Positions 19,027-29,629 of a stretch of DNA of 64,000 bases are shown piece by piece. The position numbers and the translations under genes were made by a program. Origin of the DNA: Durusdinium trenchii. Lineage: Eukaryota; Sar; Dinophyceae; Suessiales; Symbiodiniaceae. Each line of letters opens with the position of its first letter. The stretch's first letter is position 1. The DNA is taken from assembly GCA_963970005.1 (NCBI GenBank), contig CAXAMN010003858.1, positions 47,297 through 111,296 of the forward strand, given 5' to 3'. The notes beneath the pieces are model-generated. The model was not told the origin of the DNA and did not search any database. It worked only from the letters and a program-made list of their open reading frames with translations.

Positions 19027-19522
19027 CATGGAGACCCCTGCCCCAACAAAGACTTCAGCGGCTAAAGTCAAAGCAGCCGAAGGACCAAGACCTGGCAGCA
19101 GCAGGCCAAAGGCCAGCAAAGGAGTTTGGACCTCAAGGCAGCCGTTCGTGAGGCTGTGATCCAAGGCCAACAAGCCGAGCTGGGCCATGGACAATGTGTT
19201 TTCAGGGCAAGACTTATTGATGGAGACCGACTGTGGAGTGTATCGACTTCAGATCCCCTTTCACCGGCGCCAAGCTAGATGCAAGGTCGAGGCCAGTGCA
19301 AGCGCCACCGATGAAATGGAGGTTGTGGATGAAGGCACCGTGGCCCCATTGTGCTCCAGCGAAGAAGAGGTTGAAGAGAAGTGCACCTCTTTTCACGTTT
19401 TCCTCCCCGACCGTGGTCTGAAGCATGCGCTGGGAAAGACAAAAGCAGTTTCACAAAGAAGAGGAGACGGCTCGGATGAGTTCGCCCCTCTGACTATTGT
19501 TTCATGGCCCAAGGAGCAGTGA
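19027..19522 (+). pseudogene. Possible remnant of gag-like ORF in element II
   Basis: About 170 bp after the primer-binding site an ATG opens METPAPTKTSAAKVKAAEGP and runs Lys/Pro-rich to a stop at about 19158. A second ORF (19187-19522) has an acidic tract EMEVVDEG then SSEEEVEEK. Position just inside the LTR suggests a gag start, but there is no knuckle or capsid motif, so this is tentative. Confidence 0.25.
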
Positions 19523-19529
19523 CACGCTT

Positions 19530-20780
19530 TACAGACCAGTCCAAGCGTGCACCAATCCAACCACCTCCTGTTGGCGCATGTTTTACTCACAACTAAGAAA
19601 CTGGCTCAGCCGAAGATGATTCTCAGACGCGATTCCGGACCGGCTGTTACGTGACATGTGGAGGCTGTTGGGAAAGGATTCGTAGGATCGTTGGTCTTGG
19701 AAAAGAGCCCGAGAGGAGCCAAGGAATGCCGACAGGGGCGGACAATCCGCGCGTTGCGCGAATCAAGTCAAGTTATGGCGAAAAGCTTCCTGTCAACCCA
19801 CCAGGCTTGACTTGGTTAGTTCAACGTGCATCAACGTTGTTTACATTTTGTTCTTCCGATCAACTGAAATGGAAGACGGGAGATGGTGGAGTCACGTCTT
19901 TGTGGGCGAACCGGTGAGTAGGGATTCCACCTGTTGGGAAAACAGTCGAGAACCTCAAACGTGGACGGACGCAAGGTTGAAGCGCAATGGTCAAAGGATT
20001 TTTCTGGGAGTCAAAGACAACGGCGCAGAGTGTGAGGGGTGTTCCGCAGGGGCAGAGTATGACCTTGCCAGTTTCAGGCACACCTTGGTCCACACACTGT
20101 CCGCGAGGAATCAGCCGCAGTTGCCCAAAGACTGTGTTGTTGCAAGTCCGCCTGCGGAAGCGCAGAAACACGCGCCTATTGAAGACAAGAAGCTGAAGCT
20201 GAAGAGGCTTCATACCACCGGATACACAGCAGGTTGACCGTGATGCTACACAGATTGGCACGAGATTTTGAAAACGCAGTGTTTTCAATCCGCCGTGCTG
20301 GAGGGCCTGATTGGCCCACCGTTTGGCTTCGCGTGACATGAAACCATGTAGATGAGAGTCGATGAGACGTCTGATAGGAAGGTAACGGAGTGATAGAGTG
20401 CTTGACACACTTAATCCAGACAAGCCAGTGTGTGAAGACGAGGTTCCATTGCCTGAAATTTGGCAGAAGAAGCAAGAGACTAGTGAGGACTAGTGACTAT
20501 GAGGAGATCACTTGCAAAGAACCCAAACCAGACAAGGTCGAGCAAGCAAGAAAAATCGACGTCGCTGAAACGATGTGAGTTTGGGAGGGTCAAAGTTCCA
20601 ATTCCAAAAGGAGCAAAAACCTTTGGCGCCACTGGGTCCATGTGAGCAAGCACGATGAGGCAAATCCGCTCTAAGGAGTAGCCGAAGAGATCAGCAGACG
20701 CACAGGCTGCCATGATTTCTTCGTGGCTATGCCTGGCTTAGCTGTTTTGAACTTGCTTCTCCAGCCGGGAACACAGAGAT

Positions 20781-20815
<35 letters not shown>

Positions 20816-21900
20816 TATTTTTCTGGAGAGAGAGAGACAGAACGCGCGGGCTTCTTTCTTGAAGGCGACCAGAAGACCCTAGAACAAGACCCTTAGTGAA
20901 GGGAAGAAACCAGAAGATGGAGATGTTGTAGATCGATGGCCGCCTCTTTGAATTGAGGACTGACCGTATGAAGAAGTTTGGATTTTTGCAAACGGCACGG
21001 CAAACCATGACATGGAGAACTCCGAACAGAAGTGTTGTCCCTATTTCACAGCGTTTGCAGTAGAGACGAAGTTGAACATTATATAGACGGTTCTATAAGA
21101 ATGGCAAGTTGTGGAACGAGGGGTTCGCGGCCACCTGGATCACCGGGAACCAGATCCACGACATTCAGATTTGATCATGAAGTGGCTAGGAACTGGACAA
21201 CCAGGCAATGTCGCCGTTGGCCGAACTAATGCAAACATGTATATAGACCCATTGCAACTCGCTCATTTGCACAATGGCTTCAATGTCCAACGTCGAGCCG
21301 TTGGAGCATGTTGAAGCGATTGGTGTGACACACTCGCTACCGACCCAACGTCGCGCGCCCCACGTTGCATTTTTCGAAACCAATCCGCGTACTATACTCA
21401 GGTTGCGCCCGAACACGGAAAGTGTTTTAGGAGGCGTGCTCATGGCCAACAGGTGCTGTTGACAACATACAGCACAGGCCAAAGGAGTTGTCTCATTAGC
21501 AGTGGCGAACCTGAGTGTTCTGGCTTAGCTTCAGGAGCTTGCCAGATGCTGCAACGGTTTGGGGACTTTATCCAACGAAGTGTTTTTGGACGCTTGTCAT
21601 AGGTTTGGGACGAGCAATTCAGGTTCCGACTGCTAGCGTGTCCCCATAGCAAGCCAGCCGCCGAAGACAAGATGAACGTGGTGACCAACGCGCATCATGA
21701 ACTTCCAATTCCTGGAAGGAGAGCATGATTCGGCGTTGCCGGCATAGACGGCTTCAGCTTGGCTAATTTCTTGCTGCGCGAGAGGTACCGAGAGTGGCGT
21801 TAGCTTAAGGGACGACACCCATGTTTGGCCCCCCCAGGAGCTAAGCCAAGCTTGGGAGGCGTGATCAGATGTTGGATCGCCCAGATGGGTTGTAAACAAG
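19530..21900. other. Interior of element II without recognisable coding domains
   Basis: ORFs are under 190 codons and mutually overlapping. A stretch near 20010-20235 reads NGAECEGCSAGAEYDLASF and later SPPAEAQKHAPIEDKKLKLK, which look protein-like but match no family I know. Confidence 0.3.
20769..20835. repeat. (GA)n microsatellite
   Basis: AGAGATAGAGAG followed by an almost pure GA run, then a short break (ATATTTTTCTG) and GAGAGAGAGA again. Confidence 0.9.
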
Positions 21901-21907
21901 CTGTTTA

Positions 21908-22039
21908 CTTTGCTTTGTTCAAGGCGGCTGGCAGACTTCAGGGCGCAGCTGACAGGCTCGTCCTGCTTAATTTCAACCCTTGGGAGAGCTGCGTTGAGAT
22001 CACTTACCTTTAAGAGCTTAAACTTTTCGTTCATTTCAC
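21908..22039 (+). repeat. Right LTR of element II
   Basis: Direct-repeat partner of 18727-18852, ending TTCATTTCA. Divergence between the two copies implies an old insertion. Confidence 0.5.
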
Positions 22040-22044
22040 GATGT

Positions 22045-23200
22045 CTCTGCACTTGCGTGAAGCAAGATCCTGGTGTGAAGCTCACTATTTCGTTTCAAAA
22101 ACTGTGAACCCTTCTTTTTTCGCGCCCCAACAGCAGCAACAGCCCTGCTCCATTCCAACTCAACTACATCTCCCATGACATGTGCTGCAAGGACATGGCC
22201 GCCGCCATCTAATTTAATTGCTGCTGCCCTGAAAGGCAACGGGAATTGCCACTGGTTGTTCACCCTTTCGCATGGATTGGCTTGGGTTGCTTGCTGAGAC
22301 ATCTTGCTGTGGGGGAGCAGGCGCTTGCTCTATCTGCTGATTTGGTGGTGTTCCAATTCTTATGGGTGTGAAACTGTGGCTCAAGGCTTTGCGTAACGCA
22401 ATAGACCTTACACACTTTTGGTTTTGCTCCCGTTGTTCTGCTTTGCTCGTCTCCTGACACACCTCCAGTACCGCTTATCAACCTTTCGTTCACTTTTCCC
22501 GGCGCGTCTCATAGCTGGGCTTCCTCGTGCGACATAAGCCGCTGGCCACGCAATTCACTGCGTTTTACACTAGCCAGCGCTCCAGCCCCAGCAGTTTCGT
22601 CGACGAAAGAGCAGCGAACATAGCTAGTGCGCCCAGCGCAAGCAGATCATAGCCTCCAGTCAGGCCAATCTTTAATCAGTGCCGCGCTCTGGCAGGTATG
22701 GGATGAGATAGGCTACAATCCGTACACTGGCGAAACATGGTTTCAAGAAGAACTAAGCAGGCCGCTGTTGGTGTTTACAGGATGCAAACTCAATTACACA
22801 TACGCATGATGCAATGAATCCTTGTTGACCGAGGAATACCGTGAGCCGCCTCCAAAAGCAGAGGTAGAGGCTTATGGTGCGAGATTGAATTTTTGACCGT
22901 AGCTGGCCTTGTTGGTTTTGCTTTGCGCAGGAACCATGGGTGCCGGAACCACCAAGCTGAGAACCAAGTACTCTGAAAAATCAGATGACTCAATGACCTT
23001 CACCCTCCCGCTCAGGTGCAGTGAAACCTTCTCCACAAAGACCGAAATCAAGGCTGTTGCAGTGGTTTCTGCCAAGTACAATCAGTCCTGTACACATACA
23101 GTGCAATTCCGGCAAATGACTTCAAATGACATGAAACACAAGTTGCCGATGTTTGTTTCATAGCTTGGGTTGGTTCAGCATGCCAGGCTTGCTGCATGTG
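22045..23200. other. Mostly non-coding; one possible short exon
   Basis: A candidate exon follows TTTGCGCAG at about 22931 and reads GTMGAGTTKLRTKYSEKSDD then SMTFTLPLR before a CAG|GTGC donor at about 23015. It is short and no partner exons were found. The rest shows nothing recognisable. Confidence 0.25.
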
Positions 23201-23205
23201 GACAT

Positions 23206-23258
23206 GCGCGTATATATATATATAACATACACATATATATATATATTAGATATACACA
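23206..23258. repeat. (TA)n microsatellite
   Basis: Two alternating TA runs separated by ACATACACA; directly precedes the left LTR of element III. Confidence 0.9.
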
Positions 23259-23261
23259 TGC

Positions 23262-23362
23262 GAATCATTTTCGGTGCAACCCATCGGAGAGGTGTATTGC
23301 GTGACTGACGTCACAGATTGTACAGTTGAACACACCTCAGCCCTTTTAAGAAAAGGTGCGTA
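23262..23362 (+). repeat. Left LTR of element III
   Basis: Matches the right copy through ATTTTC(G/A)GTGCAAC, GGTGTATTGC-like, GACTGACGTCACAGATTG, TACAGTTGAACA(C/T)ACC and AAAAGGTGCGTA. It contains the palindrome TGACGTCA, the CRE/bZIP core, which could act in its promoter. It ends exactly before the primer-binding site. Confidence 0.7.
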
Positions 23363-23376
23363 TGGTAGCGGAGCTG
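23363..23376 (+). promoter_or_regulatory. Primer-binding site of element III
   Basis: TGGTAGCGGAGCTG follows the left LTR with no gap; identical to that of element II and of initiator-tRNA-Met type. Confidence 0.65.
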
Positions 23377-23568
23377 AGAAGGAGGTATCCTCGGACCCCT
23401 CTGGAGCTCTGATTGAAAAGCGCCTAGGTCATTGGGATTCCGGGCGCGATTGTGATAGATTTGGGGCCTTTGGAACGCAAGCAGCTGAATTGGTGAATAA
23501 TATATATTGCGAGCAACACTCTGTACCGAGTACATTGTGTCAAAGAGACATCACTGTAGTACAAGGAG

Positions 23569-24210
23569 ATGATGGAGGAGGTCAGGGAAATCCTTCAGAG
23601 TTTAGCGCAGAGTACGCTGGCAACAACAGCAGCTGAGGCAGTGAAGAAAGCGGTTGAGGACAAGAAGTCATCGACCGCAGAGTGGTCAAAATTGATAGCA
23701 AAGCTAAACATCTGTGGCTTGACAAGTCGCAGGATGAAGAGATCAAGAAGTACCTGAGCGCAGTTGATGAGGGCTATATGAAAGACTTGAAGGAAACCCA
23801 CGAGAAGCCAAATGACAAGTTTGACTCGGAGTTGGCTGATGATGCAGAGAAGACTAGGCGCATCAGGTTCTATGGATTGTTAGCTTCATTGACGAGAGGC
23901 AGGGCGCTGCACTTGGTGAAAGCTGTGGAAGACTCTAATGGGTTTGATGCCTGGAGGCCTTGCGCCCTTGGGAGCAGCCACTGCGTGGCCAGCGTTTTCA
24001 ATGAATAGTGCACTACAACCTCAACTCTTGAAGCTTGAAGAGGGATTTGATGAGACTGTCAAGGCAGGTACTACAATTCAGGAAGGGTTGAAATCTGCTA
24101 TTCTTTTGAGATGCGTAGATGGTCAACTCAAGTCCTATTTGAACTTGACAATTGGTGACAATGTTCAATACCATCCTTTTCATCATGCTCTCACAATATT
24201 CAGGCCGCAT
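23569..24210 (+). pseudogene. gag: copia gag, N-terminal and capsid part (element III)
   Basis: Frame-broken gag about 200 bp after the primer-binding site. MMEEVREILQSLAQSTLATT starts it; after a frame change near 23680 it reads YLSAVDEGYMKDLKE, RFYGLLASLTRGRALHLVKA, VEDSNGFDAWR, and after another change LQPQLLKLEEGFDETVKAG, GLKSAILLRCVDGQLKSYLN. This is the typical dinoflagellate copia gag order. It is cut off at about 24180 after LTIGDNVQYHP, where the inverted segment begins. Confidence 0.7.
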
Positions 24211-24214
24211 TAGC

Positions 24215-25484
24215 CACTCCTAAAAAGTGGTTCTCATCAGCTCTGCTGATTCTTCCACTTCTGGAGTGACTGTGGGATCCACAAACTTTGACAATAAGCT
24301 CCCCACTAGCAGTCCATGTTCATTGAATCTCCAACCCCCCAAGCAGTTCTCATCTTCATCTCGAATGACCCCAGTGTGGCCCTGAACTGTCAAAGAGCGA
24401 CTTTGTAGGTTGAGCGGTACCTTCAAGTCACCATTCTCCAACATTTGCTCTCTGCTGTTGATTCCCCAACCATGTTCCATCAACCTTCCATAACAAAGTG
24501 TGGGCTGATTTACCTTGGAGCTGAAGATCACATTCTCTTTGAGAAGAACTTCTCATCCATCAGGTCACGCAAGGAATTTTCAACACTTTTCGCACTTCCT
24601 ATGGATACGATTTCCTTGACCATCTGGTCGCTTGGTCTTTGTACTCTCCTTCCCCGTGATCTGCCATACTGAAAGGGAATCACGCTACACCTGCCCCACT
24701 GTCAATAATGCTGGCCACATCCTCACGCTCTTCCCCAAGTCTTCTCACCATGGGTTCATCATCTGAGATGTCAATTTCTTCAACTTCCTGGAATTCTTGC
24801 TCATCATCACCATCTCCAACGTAGAAGTGAATTACTCGAACTCCTTGGTCTTCTAGCTCATCATCTCCCTTTCTCAAGTCAAAGATGATTGCCTCACGCT
24901 TCACAATTCTCTTGACTACTGGCTTGGTCTCTGCTGAGCTCCCTTGTTGGCTCACACTAGCATGTTGTTGACCAACTGTATGAGTCGTCACTGATTCTCC
25001 TCCCTAAGATGAATGTGCTGGATCACCTGCTACCTGTTGAACTCCATCAGTCTTTGCCTAGATGTCCTGCCTTTCCACAAGTGTACCACACTGCCACACC
25101 TTTGCCTTTCTGGTCTTTGCCTTTGCCTTTACCCTTATGTTCACCTTCTTTTCCTTTCTGATCTCCTTTCCCTTTCTTTCCTTTGCCCTTGGCATCTTTA
25201 CCTTGTCCTTTCTGATGGTCACCCTTGCCCTTCTTACCTTTCCCTTTGGCATCTTGGAATCGATCAACGTCTACTGGCATAGGCTCTTGGTATTCTGTAC
25301 TGCTACTAGCCACGGAAGTAGCCCGCTTCTGCTGAGATCTATCCCATTGCAACACATCTTTCCTCAAAGTTGGAACTTGATGAGCAGTTCGTTGATGATG
25401 ATGCAGCCTACTTTTTGGGAGAAGGAGGTAGGACGCCAGAGAGAAGAGGATAAGAAGGATGAAGACCTTGAATGTGAACCACAA
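24215..25484 (-). pseudogene. Inverted gag C-terminus and protease of element III
   Basis: Read on the minus strand: TLRKDVLQWDRSQQK near 25375, then a long Lys/Gly repeat (KGKGKKGKG types), TCGKAGHLGKD as a zinc knuckle that has lost its outer cysteines, an acidic segment, EREDVASIIDSGAGVA near 24700 (aspartic protease DSGA), and, after stops, NQPTLCYGRLMEHGWGI and SRSLTVQGHTGVIRDE, the usual protease C-terminal block of these elements. This is exactly the portion missing between the plus-strand gag and the plus-strand integrase piece. Residues before about 25390 in the ORF belong to the antisense of the plus-strand linker. Confidence 0.65.
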
Positions 25485-25954
25485 TTGAGCCCAATGGATG
25501 TAGACATAGTTTTGGTGAATGGAGTAGAGTTGACTAAGGATTCATCTTTGGGATGAGGGCAGCGCGTTCATCTCTCGGCGCTTCAGGCAGTGGCTCTATG
25601 CTAAGGTCTACGCGTGAGTGAAGCAAAAGCTCAAGAAACAAGAGAGGCGTTAGGACAAAGCGTGGCAAAGGTGCCAGATGAAGCAACTCAAGCGAGACAC
25701 AGATTGACGCACGCGCCATATGCCAATTATTGTATAAGGAGCGTATTGAACGTCGAGCGCGGCCAGATCGCCATGAGAGTACAGATGGAGTGAAGAGAGG
25801 AAGTGTTCCCGAGATAAGCTTTGACTTTTGCGATGCAAGAGCAAGAGACTCAGAAAGAAAGTTAGCAAGAGCAGTATGTTGGCTACCGGACTATGGTGGC
25901 AAAGTGAGCCGAAAGAGGCATTTTAGGGTCTCACATCGCCAAGAAGGAGCGTGA
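25400..25954 (+). pseudogene. Linker, pre-integrase and integrase start of element III
   Basis: Plus frame beginning near LDEQFVDDDAAYFLGEGG, running through an acidic linker and, after a stop near 25553, VPDEATQARHRLTHAPYANY and PEISFDFCDARARD. The H-x3-H..C pattern and the SFDFC block resemble the pre-integrase zinc region and first integrase strand with its catalytic Asp. It stops about 10 bp before the right LTR; RT and RNase H are absent. Confidence 0.55.
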
Positions 25955-26060
25955 ACTATTTTCAGTGCAACTCATAGGATAGATGTATTGCATGACTGAC
26001 GTCACAGATTGTACAGTTGAACATACCTCAGCCTCTTTGAGTATCAAGAAAAGGTGCGTA
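25950..26060 (+). repeat. Right LTR of element III
   Basis: Direct-repeat partner of 23262-23362 with the same TGACGTCA and the same terminal AAAAGGTGCGTA; has a ~10-bp insertion (GAGTATC-like) relative to the left copy. Confidence 0.7.
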
Positions 26061-26061
26061 A

Positions 26062-26880
26062 TATATAGTTTGAAGCAGACACACAGTCCAGGATGAAGAG
26101 GTTTCAGCGTTTACAGAGTCGAGATGTTTGTTGTCGGTTTGCTGCTTCACTTGGGAGAGGCCACCGAGATTGGAATTTGGCCTTGCACAGGTCACTTACT
26201 AAGTTCTTAGAAGTCTTATGCGTATGGTTTTGCTACATTAAAATACAAAATTGGACTTCCACAATCCAGTATGTCCAGTTTGCCGTTGCCCAGGCGAGGG
26301 ATCTTCCGGAACCGCTTCCGGTGCTTCAGATTCTTGGATACCTGCTCCTTGCAGCAGTGTCCTGGACCCAGGAAAGGCTTGCTCGCCAGGAAAGTTGCAG
26401 CGTATGCGCTAGAGAAAGTTGTCACAGCTTGCCGCTTGCCCTACTAAATGAGCAACCCCCACCCAAAGCAGCGTGTATAACACCTGTTGTCCCTTACTCG
26501 CAATGTTTCCTTCAACCACTTTGCCTGTCCACCTTCAAAAGTTTATCGCGCGTCTCATGGAGTTTACGCGTTATCATATTGGAGTAATCTTCAAATTTGT
26601 GGAGTCGCTGCCGGCCGTTTTCCTTCCTCATGCTGCTCGCCAGCTGTTTGCGCAGATATACGCCACGCTGAAATTCCGCATGGCAAGATGCTATTGTACG
26701 ATACAAAGTCATCGTCCACCCTTGTCGATGGACCTTTGCTTTGGCGCCCTCGAAATTTGTAACAAGTGTGCTGTTTGCAGCCGAGGTGCGCCTTCTTTGC
26801 CCTGTCTCCTGAGCAGCTGTGGGGGTCCAAACACGCTGGGGCACGTTTCTGTGAAGCTGTGCTTTTGCTTTGCGAGGAAC
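26062..26880. other. No assigned gene; overlapping ORFs
   Basis: Readings such as HGKMLLYDTKSSSTLVDGPL (about 26672-26735, plus) and NLKHRKRFRKIPRLGNGKLD (minus, about 26270-26330) look protein-like but are isolated and partly on opposite strands. Confidence 0.25.
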
Positions 26881-27228
26881 AGGTTGGTGCGTCAGACAGA
26901 AGCAGTTGCGTCTCCTAGGTTGTCGGAGGAAGAGCGCGCCAAGCGCTTGGAAGAGTTGGAAAGGCGAGAGGAGGCGCAGGCCCAGCAGCGCCAACAGCAA
27001 CTTGGCACGTCGCAACCAGAAGAGCTGAACCGATTCTCTATTTTCAAGAATGGTTCTACACAGAACGCCGACGTTTGTGGTAACATGGCAGTCGCGTTTT
27101 TGAAAAGCAAAAGGTTTCCTTTGCTTTTCGTGCGAGTGCGTGAAGATCAGTTCCGAAAGCGTGTTCAAGAGATGTCAAGAGGATTTCCAACACAACGACT
27201 ATCACGGCAACAGTCTCGAACCACATAG
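26881..27228 (+). CDS. Coiled-coil exon, protein unknown
   Basis: After GAGGAACAG at about 26881 the plus frame reads LVRQTEAVASPRLSEEERAK, then RLEELERREEAQAQQRQQQL, a charged heptad-like helix, to about 27040. A later piece DQFRKRVQEMSRGFPTQ (27142-27200) in the same ORF may be a second exon, with the segment between being intron. The codon pattern is good but no family can be named. The 251-codon ORF containing it extends upstream into non-typical sequence. Confidence 0.35.
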   Translation, partial: RLVRQTEAVASPRLSEEERAKRLEELERREEAQAQQRQQQLGTSQPEELNRFSIFKNGSTQNADVCGNMAVAFLKSKRFPLLFVRVREDQFRKRVQEMSRGFPTQRLSRQQSRTT

Positions 27229-27404
27229 CCACTCCAATGAAAACGTGCTGGCTATAGTACCGGAACAACAGGTCAGGAGTTCATTGTTTGCAGGTGCGTG
27301 TGGTTGATATCACCATGCCCCACACCAGGCGGTTGGGCTCCCTCCACCAACAATACGCTGGGAATCTATTTGAAACCCACAAGGGAGCATGCGCGCGCGC
27401 ACAC

Positions 27405-27735
27405 GCTCAAGCTAATGCGTACTGACTCGATTGCGGTTGGCCACGCGCCAACCTAAGTGACAAACCAAAGGAGCCACGGTGAGTAACGTAAAGCGTTCGG
27501 ACTCTGAGGTGATCTTGTTGTAGTTAAAACGGGGTTGATTAGGAAGCGCAAAGTCATCACAAGCAGGTACGTCATCAGGCGTCCCTGATGATATCCTAGG
27601 ATCGTACAAGGAGCTTCGTTGGATGGAGCCTCATACGTCCTCTCCATCCCCCTCCGTCTAACAGTGACAACTCTAAAACAACAACCTAAAGAAATTCCAA
27701 CAAAACCCTATAATTCCAAGGGCTTCACAAACACG
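27405..27735. repeat. Dispersed direct repeat, copy 1
   Basis: Shares with 29150-29625: AATGCGTACTGACTCGATTG, CGCCAACCTAAG, AAAGCGTTCGGACTC, GATCTTGTTGTAGTTAAA, GATGATATCCTAGGATCG and GGAGCTTCGTTGGATGGAGC in the same order. The copies flank a LINE-like fragment. Confidence 0.8.
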
Positions 27736-28133
27736 CCTCCTGATGAGGGAGGCAGAATTACTTAGTTAAATGTGCAGTTGTGCGCGCAGCAGGACAAAAA
27801 GATGAAGACATGACAAGGAGGACGGGACAGGGCAAAAGTGCGTGGTTGCCATGAAGGGGAAATGGTGTGCACAGGGACGGCGGCCCTCCGCTCCTTTGAT
27901 GAGCAGGTCCACCGCTCCTTCCAAACCTTGAGCGGACTGCGCCCTACGGCTTCCCAATGGAACCAAGCCTCACGCGACGCGGAGTTGCTCAGTGGCTGGG
28001 CTGGGTCTTCGCAGCACTGCCCGCGACAGCGCTGCGGCCTTCTGTTGGTGGCAGCGGTTTGGATGCCTCCTACACTGCAGTTGCTGACAGCCATGCTGCT
28101 TCCGCTTTGGCCTCCTTGTAGCTGGAGCCGAAT

Positions 28134-28500
28134 TGTCCCTGGATGCCCCTGCCATGAAGCAAAGGTTCGTGGATGCGCCACCTGGCCTCCTCTACGGTTG
28201 CCGCCAAGGCTTGCTTTCTGAGGCTGAGGAGGGGGCGCGAGCTTTCCTCGCCGCGGTCCCATGTGGGCGTACGCGGATGGAGCCCGCCCTCTTCGTGACC
28301 GAGGTGGGACAGCGTCTTGGTATCGCCGACGCGGCCGCGGATGGCTGGTGCCCCAAGTGCGACGCCGTCCTCGACAAGCGCTCCTATCACTCTGCCGTTT
28401 GTGTCGCTGGAGGCGAACGGCGACACTCGCAATGCCCTCCATGATCACCTGTGTTGGTGGGCTAACTCCCACACGACCCTGCTTCGGCCCGACGCCCAGC
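28134..28500 (+). pseudogene. LINE-like (non-LTR) RT protein, C-terminal fragment
   Basis: The plus frame reads RAFLAAVPCGRTRMEPALFV, TEVGQRLGIADAAAD and GWCPKCDAVLDKRSYHSAVC, VAGGER, and after a frameshift near 28415 RNALHDHLCWWANSHTTLL. A C-x2-C..H..C site followed by GGER..RHN.LRD is the C-terminal zinc-type block of many dinoflagellate non-LTR RT proteins. The RT core is absent. Upstream reading (27838-28130) is frame-broken but compositionally similar. Confidence 0.5.
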
Positions 28501-28504
28501 TGAC

Positions 28505-29145
28505 ATCTACACATTGTGAGCCCTTTGGAGTTTGTCGACTCCGACGTGATCGGGGACAACCAATGAACCCAACCCGCATTGTCAAGACCTGGCCCACCTG
28601 AAACCTGGGTTGAAGGTACGTTGTGCGCGAATATGCTGAGGGCCGGGCAGTGTGCGCAAAAGAAAGAAAGAAGAGACGACGGAACATGAAGGCGGAAGGA
28701 CATGAAAAGAAAAGGAAAGAAGAAGTGTGTGAAGGGGAAAAGGATGAAAAGGGAACCAAATCGAGGGCCGGAAACCGATGAAGCCAAACCTCTTTAAACA
28801 CCTAGGAAGACCTGCCTTGTTTGTGCGCGCTGTGTGTGCACCCAAGGTGGCGACAGACCCCAGTAATTCTTGAGAGTCATTGAGAGTTCTACGGCCGCTG
28901 CGGCCAAGTACGCCGTGCCAAAATGGCTGGCTGCTCAGACCGCTGTGGTCACCTCATGGCGTGCCCGAGGGCTGCCTACTTGTATTTAACAATTTGTCAA
29001 GTCTTGGCAAGTAACTTTGGAGCAAGCCTGCTTTGTCCGCCGCGGACTGCTCTGTATCCGGGCAGGTGATATGGTAGACAAACCCCCGTTCGACGGGGCC
29101 ACAGGACACTCCTCGGGTACACCTTGGGCTGACCTTATAAGGTCA
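28505..29145. other. No gene recognised
   Basis: Purine-rich minus/plus ORFs at 28640-28770 are due to GAAA-type low complexity. Nothing else seen. Confidence 0.4.
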
Positions 29146-29149
29146 GACA

Positions 29150-29625
29150 CACTGAAGATAATGCGTACTGACTCGATTGCGGTTGGCCACACGCCAACCT
29201 AAGCGAAAAGCCCAAGGAACCAGGGTGGGTATACAAAGCGTTCGGACTCGGAGGCCCAAAGAAAACCTCCAAGAAATTCACCAAGTTCAAAGAGCTCGAA
29301 AAGCGGACGAGGGCGACAGAATGACGACGGATCGTGCACATCTGTAGAGCCCGTTAGCACTTGACTTGAGTGAGCCCTTGCAATGGCTGGTGATCTTGTT
29401 GTAGTTAAAGCGGGGCCCATTGGGAAGTGAAAAATCATCACAAACAGGTACGTCATCGGGCATCCGTGATGATATCCTAGGATCGTATGGAGCTTCGTTG
29501 GATGGAGCCTCATACGTCCTCTCCATCCCCCTGCATCTAACAGTGACAACTCTGAAACAACAACCTGAAAAACTTCAAAGGAAACCCTATGATTCCAAGG
29601 GTTTCACGCACACACACACACATAC
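29150..29625. repeat. Dispersed direct repeat, copy 2 with extra ~135 bp
   Basis: Same blocks as copy 1, but about 135 bp are inserted between the CGGACTCGGAG block and GGTGATCTTG. Its end merges into a (CA)n run at 29606-29625. Confidence 0.8.
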
Positions 29626-29629
29626 GCAC

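Larger units (their letters stand above)
18727..22041 (+). mobile_element. Degenerate LTR retrotransposon (element II)
   Basis: Two similar stretches of about 120 bp (18727-18852 and 21908-22039) lie in direct orientation about 3.2 kb apart. The left one is followed at once by TGGTAGCGGAGCTG, a sequence complementary to an initiator-Met-tRNA-type 3' end and identical to the one in the element at 23.3 kb. The interior has only short broken ORFs, so the coding part has decayed or been replaced. Confidence 0.5.
23262..26060 (+). mobile_element. copia-type LTR retrotransposon (element III), pol-deleted and internally inverted
   Basis: Direct repeats of about 100 bp at both ends, a primer-binding site right after the left one, then dinoflagellate copia gag on the plus strand (to about 24180). 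The next part of gag, the basic region and protease are on the minus strand (about 25390 back to 24215), and the post-protease linker, pre-integrase and first integrase piece are again on the plus strand (25400-25945). The remainder of integrase, RT and RNase H is missing and the right repeat follows. So a ~1.2-kb inversion plus a large deletion occurred inside one element. Confidence 0.75.

Noticed and set aside
28582..28845. Phe/Ser-rich minus ORFs near 28.6-28.8 kb
   Set aside because: They are the complement of a GAAA/GGAA-rich purine stretch with no conserved motif.
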